The position numbers were made by a program, and so were the translations under genes. Of a stretch of DNA of 40,643 bases, positions 34,338-40,643 are shown one piece after another. Positions within the stretch are counted from its first letter, which is position 1; the number at the start of each line of letters is the position of its first letter. The DNA is taken from assembly GCA_021850555.1 (NCBI GenBank), contig JAJZLX010000473.1, forward strand, positions 1-40,643, written 5' to 3'. The DNA is from Pseudomonadota bacterium. Lineage in GTDB: Bacteria > Pseudomonadota > Gammaproteobacteria > Steroidobacterales > Steroidobacteraceae. The notes under the pieces were generated by a model. That model was given only the letters and a program-made list of their open reading frames with translations, made no database searches and was not told the origin of the DNA.

Positions 34338-34769
34338 ATGAATGTCCCGGAGAGCCTGACCATCGGCAGCTTCGCCAAGGCAGCCGGCGTCAATGTGGAA
34401 ACGATCCGCTTCTACCAGCACAAGGGACTGCTGCGCACGCCGGTGCGACACCACGGCAGCATCCGCCGTTACGGCGCCGCGGACCTGGCGCGACTCCAGT
34501 TCGTAAAAGCAGCGCAACGGCTCGGTTTCAGCCTGGATCAGGTCGGACAGTTGCTGAGACTCGAAGACGGCACGCACTGCAACGAGGCGGCCGAGCTGGC
34601 CGCGCAGCAACTAGCCGACGTGCGCACCAAGCTCGCCGACTTGAATCGTATCGAGGCGGCGCTATCGAAGCTCGTGAGCGAATGCCGTGCACACCGTGGC
34701 ACGGTGTCCTGCCCGCTCATCGCGACATTGCAACACACATCGATCGATCCGGTCGGATCGGGGCAGTAA
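34338..34769 (+). CDS. merR: Mercury-responsive regulator MerR
   Basis: 143 residues. A winged-helix DNA-binding domain ([20 protein letters not shown], then [20 protein letters not shown]) and a long dimer helix are followed by the Hg(II) ligands C81 (GTHCNEA), C116 and C125 ([15 protein letters not shown]). The spacing between the three Cys is the same as in Tn501 MerR (82, 117, 126), so this is a genuine Hg sensor and not a ZntR or CueR homologue. It is divergent from merT and shares the operator at 34302-34332. It ends 21 nt before the convergent CcdA-like gene. Confidence 0.95.
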   Translation: MNVPESLTIGSFAKAAGVNVETIRFYQHKGLLRTPVRHHGSIRRYGAADLARLQFVKAAQRLGFSLDQVGQLLRLEDGTHCNEAAELAAQQLADVRTKLADLNRIEAALSKLVSECRAHRGTVSCPLIATLQHTSIDPVGSGQ

Positions 34770-34790
34770 TCAAGAACTGAGTGCGGCCGC

Positions 34791-35975
34791 TTACCGGGCG
34801 ATGATCTCGCCGAAGAACATGTTCTCGGAACAATGATACCGATACTGTCCCGGTTTGGGTGCACGGATCACGATCCGCCGCGTCTGTCCGACCGGAACCA
34901 GCGCACGCACCGCGCCTCCATGTGTTCCCAGACCCGGGAATACCGTCACAAGTCCACAGCCGCCGATGTTGTCGGTGAGGTCTATCGCAACGTTCCTGTC
35001 AGTCGGGATGTGCAGTACCGCCGGAGTGTAGGGACTGGCCGATCCCGGGCTGCCCTCGACGATCCTGAAGACGGGAGCTGCCCCTCCGGAGGAATAGTGA
35101 CCGCCATAATTGAGCGTGAAGTAGCGGAACAGATACCCGCCCGTGACGAGAAAGAGCGCGGCAATGGCGTACTGGAGAGAGGAGCCGAGCCCGTGGCGAA
35201 TCGCTGTCACGGCCGGCTGACCCAGGGTCAGCATCAGCAGCATCAATCCGGCGAGCGCGATGCCGTAAATCAACAGAGCGCTCCCGGCTAGCCAGTAATC
35301 ACCCGCTGCCAGCGGCAGCATCAGCATGCCAATGATGATCGGGAGAGTGCAACTATGCGAGGCCGCCCCGTACGCGGCACCGAAGGCGATCAGCTGCCGT
35401 CGACTGTTACCATTGGTCTCGCGCAACAGACGCTGATAGTAACGGAAACCCGGCAGGAACCGCGACGCCCACGCCAGATCGCCGCTGTGCCCCAGAAGCA
35501 TCATGCCCCCCAATATCACGAATACCAGTCCGACGAGTGGAATGAGGTAGATGAGAACGTTGTAAACGATGGCGCCAATGACGGCGACCAAGATTCCTGC
35601 GAGAGCAGAGATGGCGAGGATTCCCACCGCGATCCACACCGCGGCTGCGTACAGGCGTCTGCGCCCCGAAACCTGTCCTTCGACGCGTATATCCCGCTCC
35701 GCAAAAAACGTCAGAAACGCCGGCGTGATCGCGAGGCTACATGGTGAGAAGAAGGACGCCGCGCCAGCCAGCACCGCGAGCGCCAGAATAAGCTTCGTCG
35801 GCAGCACGGAGGCGCTCTGTGCCTGGAAGAACAGCCGGCCAACCACATGCGTGTATACCCATGCGCCTCCCACGAACAGCGCAGCGAGCGCCGCCAGCGG
35901 CACCAGGAGGCGTCGAGCGATCACCGCCATGCCGCCGGCAGATTGCGGCGCGGCCTGTCGAGTTCGCTCACTCAT
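34791..35975 (-). CDS. CcdA/DsbD-like thiol transporter with C-terminal cupredoxin-like domain
   Basis: 394 residues. After a first membrane helix come the CcdA-type six-helix core with its two reactive Cys: C79 in FFSPCSLAITPAFLTFF and C209 in GAASHSCTLPIIIG. These shuttle electrons across the inner membrane in CcdA/DsbD. The last about 130 residues form a periplasmic beta-domain that ends RYHCSENMFFGEIIAR, a cupredoxin-like metal loop with H381, C382 and M386. The start ATG at 35975 has AGAGGAGCG upstream. It lies 97 nt after the ATPase-MFS gene. It probably supplies reductant to, or accepts copper or mercury ions from, periplasmic partners; that is inference. Confidence 0.82.
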   Translation of the reverse strand: MSERTRQAAPQSAGGMAVIARRLLVPLAALAALFVGGAWVYTHVVGRLFFQAQSASVLPTKLILALAVLAGAASFFSPCSLAITPAFLTFFAERDIRVEGQVSGRRRLYAAAVWIAVGILAISALAGILVAVIGAIVYNVLIYLIPLVGLVFVILGGMMLLGHSGDLAWASRFLPGFRYYQRLLRETNGNSRRQLIAFGAAYGAASHSCTLPIIIGMLMLPLAAGDYWLAGSALLIYGIALAGLMLLMLTLGQPAVTAIRHGLGSSLQYAIAALFLVTGGYLFRYFTLNYGGHYSSGGAAPVFRIVEGSPGSASPYTPAVLHIPTDRNVAIDLTDNIGGCGLVTVFPGLGTHGGAVRALVPVGQTRRIVIRAPKPGQYRYHCSENMFFGEIIAR

Positions 35976-36072
35976 GGCGTGGACGCTCCTCTGGAGCATC
36001 CCCGAGATGCGGGTCCGCTCACGCGGCGCTGCAACCGTGTGCATTCGGCACACGATACCGGTAAGACCCTGC

Positions 36073-39000
36073 TCATGCGTTGCGCCCCTCCAATCGCGCG
36101 CGCAACCCCAGAGTCAGCGTCGCTCCGGCAGCCATCATCCCAGCGGTAATCCAGAAGACCAAGCTGTAGCTGTCCGCCACCGTGAGGACGAGCAGTGCCC
36201 CGAGGATGCCAAGTCCCATCGCGCGACCCATGTTGTGCGCGAAGTTGAACAGTCCCCCCGCCTCCCCTGCCGAGGACTCCGGGACCGTGGTGAGCGCCGC
36301 TACCGCGGTTGGCGCCAGGGGCAGCGCCATGCCGATACCCATCACCGTCATGATGATGATCATCCACCCACGTGAGAGCGCAGACCCCGACACCGCAAGC
36401 CCGATGAAGCCCGCCGTCATCAGCACGAACCCCGTGGCCCAGGGCTGCACCGGTCCCATCCGGTCGGTGATCTGTCCGCCCAAGACCCCGACCACGATGG
36501 CGGTCACCGCGAGCGGTACGAGCGCCTCGGTCGCCTGCAAGGCGCTGTAACCGGCCACGTACTGCAGCTCGAGCGGCACGAACATCATGGCAGAGAACAT
36601 CCCGACGCACACCAGCCACGTGCCTAAGTTCCCGAGCACGAAGGCACGGATGCGAAAGAGACTCACATCGAACAGCGGGTGCTTTTCGTTCTTCTGATTG
36701 ATCCACAGTACGATCCCGGCCACGGCGGTCATGCCGTAGAGCATCCAGGCCATCTCATCCATGGTCCGGCCGATGGCGGCGGTGAGGCCTGCGCGCATGG
36801 TCTCCATGCCCGAGACCGCGAGTGCGACCACGAACGCCGAAGTGCCGACGAGGAAGGCGAGCGCACCGACCCAGTCGATGCGCGCCTCGCGCCGAGGGAG
36901 CTCGGGAAGAGCAGCGAGACCCCACAGCCACAGGAGCGCCGCAAGCGGCACGGGCATCCAAAACAGCGAGCGCCAACCCAGCGCCACCGCGAGATAACCG
37001 CCGATCACAGGCCCACCGACCGTACCGCTCAAGAGCGCCGCCCGCCAGATCCCGAGTGCCAGCCCCCGCCGGTCCTCCCGGACGCGCGTACTGATGAACA
37101 CGATCGAGTCCAGGATGATGCCGCCGCCCAAGCCCTGAAGCATACGAGTGACAATCAGCCAGAGCGTATCGGGGGAGAGCGCCGCCAGGAGCGACCCCGC
37201 GGCGTACACTCCCAGCCCCAGAAGAAAGAGGCGCTTGTGTCCGTATCGGTCGCCGAGCTTACCGATCACGGGCATCACCACGGCATAGGGAACGAGGTAG
37301 GAGAGGATGATGGCAACGAGCGCGTAATCGCCACCGCCCAACGCACCGCCCAAGGCACCCGTCACCCCCGCGATCGGTACGTTGACGATGCCCGCGCTCA
37401 TGTTGGAGAGGAAGGTCGCGAGCGAGGCCACCGCGATGAGCGGAATCGAGAAGCCCACTCTGTCTGCGGCCGAGCCCGCCGCCTCAGCCGAACCCGCCCG
37501 CGCTCCAACCAAACCCGTCGGCGCCCCACCGGCGCTCGAGTTCATGTGACCTCTTACCAGAGATCCGCCGAAGGAATTCAGCAACACGGTGGTCACGCTC
37601 GCCACCATGGCGATCATCGCCCACACCGGCTGCAGCAGCCCCGTTGCGGCGATCGGAATGCCGAGGCCGTTGAAGCTGAAGGCGATTCCCAGGTTCTGCG
37701 CCGTCTTGCGATAACTACGCCGGCCGATATCGAGCAAGTCGGGAATGGCACCGAGCGAATGATTCATGACCACGGCATCGGCCGATTCGATTGCGATGTC
37801 GGTACCGGCATCGAACGCCACCCCGACATCCGCCTGCATCAGAGCCGGAGCATCATTGATGCCATCGCCCACCATGGCGACCGTGAGACCCTGCGTCTGG
37901 AGGCTGCGGATGTATTCGGCCTTGTGGGCGGGCAGCGCCTCCGCCTGGATGCGCCGGATCCCCATCCGCCGGGCGACCGCCTCGGCGGTGCGCCGATTGT
38001 CGCCAGTGACGAGGATCGCCTCGATCCCCCGAGCAGAGAGCTCGCGGATGACGTCCGAGACATCGGGCCGTAACTCGTCTCCTAGCGGGATCACGCCCAG
38101 CAGGCGGCCGTCACGCGCCACGCCGACCCGGGTGGCCGCCTCGGGCAAGTCGTCGTCGGGCACGGCAATACTCTCATCGGCCAGGTACCGGGGGCTGCCG
38201 ACGAGCAAGCGCCTGCCCCCAAGGGTGCCCGACACGCCCCGCCCCGGGGTTTCGCGGAAGTCGGTCACCGTCTCGGGGTCCGGCAGTGCAAGGCCCCGGG
38301 TCTTCGCTGCTTCAACGATCGCCTGGGCGAGCGGGTGGCGTGAGAACCGCTCCAGGGACGCAGCGAGCGAGAGCAGCTCGGCAGGCGGCTCGCCCAGTAC
38401 CTTCGGCTTGCCCTGCGTCAGCGTACCGGTCTTGTCGAACACGATGGCACGCACGTCCTTGAGCGTCTGGAACGCCTCTGCGCTGCGCACCAGGATGCCG
38501 CGACGCGCCGCCTCGCCGCCGCCGCGGATCAACGCGAGGGGTGTGGCCATACCCAGCGCGCACGGGTACCCCATCACCAACACGGTAAGGGCCGCAAACA
38601 CCGCCCGGGTCAGCTCGCTCGCCCCGGCGAGCGCGCCGAACCCGAACCACCCCAGAAACGCCGCCACGGCGATGATGAGCACCGTGGGCACATACACCAG
38701 CAGCACCCGCTCGACCAGGATGAGGAGCGCCGGTTTCAGCGCCTTGGCGGCCTCGACTTCGCGCGCCACCCGGGCAACGAAACTGTCTGCCGCGGGTTTT
38801 GTCACCCGGATCAGCAGCACGCCGTCGGTGTCGAGCGACCCGCCAATGACGGCCGCTCCCGGCGCCTTGGCCACGGGCAGCGGCTCACCGGTCACCATGG
38901 ATTCATCCGCCGCCGCCGTCCCGTCGATCACCTCGCCGTCTAGCGCAATACGCTCGCCGGGTCGCACGCGCACCGTCTCGCCGACCGCGATCTCGGTGAT

Positions 39001-39747
39001 GGGTACCTCGACCTCCTCGCCGGCGCGGATCACCCGCCCCGTGGCCGGCTGCAGCTCGAGAAGCTTCCGAACCGCTTCCGAGGCGCGCGTGCGCACCACA
39101 CCGCCCACATAGCTCGAGAGCGTGTGGTAGGTCATGAGAAACACGGCGGTGCCAAAAAAATCCACCGCGGGGAAGGACGAATCGAACAGCCCGATGAGGC
39201 CGGCCGCAAACGCACCAAGGGCGCTGAAGGAGAGCAGCACGTGCTGATTGAGAATGCCGCGCTTGCCTGCCGCCCACGCCATGGCGAAGAACCGCCGGCC
39301 CAACACGAGCATGAGGGCGACGGCCGCGGCCATCGTCCACTCGAGCCAGGGACCGGCCACCGGCAGGCGCAGCCACTCGGGCACCATCATGGTCAAGCCC
39401 ACACCGCTCAGCAGCGCCGCCGCGAGCAGCCGCCGGCGCTCCTGATCGAGCTCTTCCTGCGCCTCTCCAAAGGAGCGCAGCCGCTCACGATCCCGGATGG
39501 TATAGCCAAGCGAACGCAGCGCCGCGGTGACGCGTGCCGCCGTCGGCGCCGCCCCGTCATAACGGATCAACGCCTCCTCGTGCGCCAGGTTCACCGCGAC
39601 GGAGCACACCCCGGGAAGTCTCGCGAGCGCCCGCTCGATGCTCTGCCGGCAGAAGGAACACTGCATGCCGCCGATGGCAAGCTGCAGCTGCGCCGTCTCC
39701 TGACGCACCCTCTGGGCAACGTCCATCGCCATCGGCTCAGCGCTCAT
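36073..39747 (-). CDS. P1B-type heavy-metal ATPase fused to an MFS (DHA2-like) permease
   Basis: One open frame of 1224 residues. Residues 1-734 form a heavy-metal ATPase: HMA motif GMQCSFC (27-33), actuator TGEP (287-290), membrane metal motif GYPCALG (393-399) in place of the usual CPC, phosphorylation DKTGT (438-442), SRHP (469-472), TGDN and GDGINDAP (627-634). A Ser/Gly/Ala-rich linker follows. Residues about 760-1224 are an MFS permease of the 14-helix DHA2 kind, with GKLGDRYGHKRLFLLG, RMLQGLGGGIILD and SGTVGGPVIGGYLA. An internal in-frame ATG at 37545 has AAGAGG 4 nt upstream and could also start a free MFS protein. The start ATG at 39747 lies 16 nt after the copZ-like gene. Confidence 0.9.
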   Translation of the reverse strand: MSAEPMAMDVAQRVRQETAQLQLAIGGMQCSFCRQSIERALARLPGVCSVAVNLAHEEALIRYDGAAPTAARVTAALRSLGYTIRDRERLRSFGEAQEELDQERRRLLAAALLSGVGLTMMVPEWLRLPVAGPWLEWTMAAAVALMLVLGRRFFAMAWAAGKRGILNQHVLLSFSALGAFAAGLIGLFDSSFPAVDFFGTAVFLMTYHTLSSYVGGVVRTRASEAVRKLLELQPATGRVIRAGEEVEVPITEIAVGETVRVRPGERIALDGEVIDGTAAADESMVTGEPLPVAKAPGAAVIGGSLDTDGVLLIRVTKPAADSFVARVAREVEAAKALKPALLILVERVLLVYVPTVLIIAVAAFLGWFGFGALAGASELTRAVFAALTVLVMGYPCALGMATPLALIRGGGEAARRGILVRSAEAFQTLKDVRAIVFDKTGTLTQGKPKVLGEPPAELLSLAASLERFSRHPLAQAIVEAAKTRGLALPDPETVTDFRETPGRGVSGTLGGRRLLVGSPRYLADESIAVPDDDLPEAATRVGVARDGRLLGVIPLGDELRPDVSDVIRELSARGIEAILVTGDNRRTAEAVARRMGIRRIQAEALPAHKAEYIRSLQTQGLTVAMVGDGINDAPALMQADVGVAFDAGTDIAIESADAVVMNHSLGAIPDLLDIGRRSYRKTAQNLGIAFSFNGLGIPIAATGLLQPVWAMIAMVASVTTVLLNSFGGSLVRGHMNSSAGGAPTGLVGARAGSAEAAGSAADRVGFSIPLIAVASLATFLSNMSAGIVNVPIAGVTGALGGALGGGDYALVAIILSYLVPYAVVMPVIGKLGDRYGHKRLFLLGLGVYAAGSLLAALSPDTLWLIVTRMLQGLGGGIILDSIVFISTRVREDRRGLALGIWRAALLSGTVGGPVIGGYLAVALGWRSLFWMPVPLAALLWLWGLAALPELPRREARIDWVGALAFLVGTSAFVVALAVSGMETMRAGLTAAIGRTMDEMAWMLYGMTAVAGIVLWINQKNEKHPLFDVSLFRIRAFVLGNLGTWLVCVGMFSAMMFVPLELQYVAGYSALQATEALVPLAVTAIVVGVLGGQITDRMGPVQPWATGFVLMTAGFIGLAVSGSALSRGWMIIIMTVMGIGMALPLAPTAVAALTTVPESSAGEAGGLFNFAHNMGRAMGLGILGALLVLTVADSYSLVFWITAGMMAAGATLTLGLRARLEGRNA
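37543..37555 (-). promoter_or_regulatory. Possible internal ribosome site and start for the MFS half
   Basis: AAGAGG (37550-37555) stands 4 nt before an in-frame ATG (37543-37545) that begins MNSSAGGAPTG at the ATPase-MFS junction. It may be the original start site of a once separate permease gene, and it could still yield a 490-residue permease. Confidence 0.4.
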
Positions 39748-39763
39748 CGGTCTTGCGGCTCGA

Positions 39764-39985
39764 TCAGCCGGCGGCTCGCACCGTGGCCTGGTAGCCGGGC
39801 TGCTCGACGAGGGCGACCAAGCGGTGCTCATCGAGTGTGGCGGGATCGAATACCACGCGCGCTTCGCCGCTTTCGAACGTCACTGCCGCGGATTTCACGC
39901 CCGGCTCGCGCTCGAGCAGCGCTTGGATCGTGCGCGCACAGCCGCCGCAATGCATGCCCTGGATCTTGAGCATCACGGATTTCAT
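39764..39985 (-). CDS. CopZ-like heavy-metal chaperone (HMA domain)
   Basis: 73-residue single-domain HMA protein. It has the metal motif GMHCGGC (C13, C16), the downstream EPGVKSAAVTFESGEARVVFD strands and a closing VALVEQPGYQATV. It should deliver a soft-metal ion (Cu(I) or similar) to the ATPase encoded next. The ATG at 39985 has GGAGG 5 nt upstream; the earlier GTG overlaps that site and is unlikely. It is the first gene after the MerR-type promoter at 40081-40111. The motif alone does not tell copper from mercury or silver. Confidence 0.88.
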   Translation of the reverse strand: MKSVMLKIQGMHCGGCARTIQALLEREPGVKSAAVTFESGEARVVFDPATLDEHRLVALVEQPGYQATVRAAG

Positions 39986-40080
39986 ACACACCTCCAGTAT
40001 TGCCCTCGGGTTGAAACCTGACCCTTACGCCGGCCACCTGGCCAGGCCCGGATGCGAGGTCGACCGCCCATCGTGGCTTC

Positions 40081-40111
40081 ACGGTACGACTTGGAGTGCA
40101 CTCCATGTCAA
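40081..40111 (-). promoter_or_regulatory. ZntR/CadR/PbrR-type promoter for the copZ-like/ATPase operon
   Basis: On the minus strand: -35 TTGACA (40106-40111), a 19-bp spacer and a weak -10 TACCGT (40081-40086). The spacer holds a perfect 14-bp palindrome, TGGAGTGCACTCCA (40092-40105). The long spacer and the GGAGT-ACTCC core resemble ZntR-, CadR- and PbrR-activated promoters. The matching MerR-family regulator is not adjacent; the only one seen is the Hg-type MerR at 34338. Confidence 0.78.
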
Positions 40112-40127
40112 GGGGTGCCGGCGCCCG

Positions 40128-40286
40128 ATCTTGCCGAGCTCCACCAATAGCCCCTGATGCCCGATTACTCCCCTGGTTGAGGCGGAATGGGTCACGCTTG
40201 CGGCCCCGTCATGCTGCTGCGGCGCTCGGTAAAATGAGCCCGGGTCTGCTCGGCAAGATGAGTCCGCCTCGGTAACAGGATTCGGC
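40128..40286. repeat. Clustered imperfect repeats, possibly an insertion-sequence end
   Basis: Three imperfect direct copies of CTCGGTAAAATGAGCCC-like sequence start near 40225, 40249 and 40268. An inverted 12-bp copy lies at 40128-40139 (ATCTTGCCGAGC) against 40248-40259 (GCTCGGCAAGAT). Multiple short terminal repeats are a feature of IS21-family ends, so this could be an internally deleted element. No transposase remains. The rest of the 39986-40504 interval holds no supported gene. Confidence 0.4.
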
Positions 40287-40504
40287 GCAAGCCGATGTTC
40301 CTGTGACGTCACATCGCGGCCTTTTTCGCGATGCGGTCTTGGCGCATGAAGGTGCCAAGATGCGCCACCCGGACGGGCGGCGCACGAGGGAGAGCGCCGA
40401 TTCGTGGCGCATGCGATGAACAACGTCGAACATCGCCCGAGAGCAGCGATCGCGGGTAGCACGCTGATCGGCGCGACACGGGCTCGGGCCCCGAGTCGAT
40501 GTGA

Positions 40505-40642
40505 CTACGCTGCGAGGCGAGGAACTTTGCTCACGTCGACCTTTCGCGAGGCGTGCCACGCGTCGTAGGCGGCCTGCATGCGCAGCCACACGTCAGGACC
40601 ATCCCCGAAGGCCGCGCCGAGGCGGACCGCGACCTCGGCAGA
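40505..40642 (-). CDS. HigA-type antitoxin, C-terminal part (runs off window)
   Basis: The last 45 codons of an XRE-family addiction-module antitoxin. The visible sequence is SAEVAVRLGAAFGDGPDVWL, then RMQAAYDAWHASRKVDVSKV, then PRLAA. The pattern 'S-x-E-x-A-x-R-L-x-x-A-F-G...x-W-L-x-M-Q-x-x-Y-D' is the end of the short HigA/VapI helix-turn-helix family. It differs from the long HigA at 3606. The start and any toxin partner lie outside the window. Confidence 0.8.
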   Translation of the reverse strand, partial: SAEVAVRLGAAFGDGPDVWLRMQAAYDAWHASRKVDVSKVPRLAA

Positions 40643-40643
40643 G

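Noticed and set aside
36679..39112. Two long plus-strand frames opposite the ATPase-MFS gene
   Set aside because: Ser/Thr/Arg/Pro-rich antisense products with no ribosome sites or motifs.

Overview
The window is GC-rich, densely coded DNA from a Gram-negative bacterium. Outer-membrane barrels, lipoprotein signals, an RND efflux system, CsrA, TorF- and MetA-like porins and a classical mer operon suggest a proteobacterium, most likely a gammaproteobacterium. The genus cannot be fixed from the sequence alone. The content is accessory: metal resistance (Hg, Cr, soft metals), two HigBA-type toxin-antitoxin loci, and many broken gene copies, as in a genomic island under turnover. No intact transposase or integrase was found.

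Layout. 1-2315 (minus): a relic at the left edge, an MFS permease, and an upstream MBL-fold hydrolase with a frameshift. 2278-2976 (plus): a 5'-truncated EAL-domain gene. 3066-3581 (plus): csrA and a small conserved hypothetical gene. 3606-4362 (minus): higBA with a promoter/operator. About 4690-5067 (plus): a decayed second merA fragment. 5195-15533 (minus): a long collinear cluster of cupredoxin, YVTN beta-propeller, RND permease, adaptor, TolC-like protein, MetA-like barrel, and two more YVTN propellers. 15683-19760: a chromate locus with a Cj0069-like ATP-grasp gene coupled to chrA (minus), divergent chrB, and a broken chrC-type superoxide dismutase. 20034-23597 (plus): a TorF-like porin, then an ECF sigma / anti-sigma / lipoprotein subtilase operon. 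23599-25619 (minus): a lipoprotein and an outer-membrane barrel, each with a CxxCH haem motif. 25837-28418 (plus): a TIGR03118-like lipoprotein and a secreted barrel-like protein. 28564-30144 (plus): two small membrane proteins and a SufR-like regulator behind a palindromic promoter. 30150-30830: gene fragments (RND, methyltransferase, PAS). 30925-34769: merB, merA, merP, merT (minus) and divergent merR, with a textbook 19-bp-spacer promoter. 34791-40111 (minus): a second metal operon of a CopZ-like chaperone, a P1B-ATPase fused in frame to a 14-TM-type MFS permease, and a CcdA-like/cupredoxin protein, behind a ZntR/CadR-type promoter. The right edge holds the end of another HigA-type antitoxin.

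How the genes work together. MerP and MerT bring Hg(II) in, MerA reduces it, MerB breaks C-Hg bonds and MerR controls transcription. ChrA exports chromate and ChrB is its regulator/resistance partner; the superoxide dismutase that would handle Cr(VI)-reduction stress is dead here. The CopZ/ATPase-MFS/CcdA operon looks like soft-metal export with periplasmic thiol or copper handling. The cupredoxin/YVTN/RND cluster looks like one envelope system joining tripartite export, a periplasmic copper protein and secreted propellers; I know of no described system with this composition. The most unusual single gene is the ATPase-MFS fusion.
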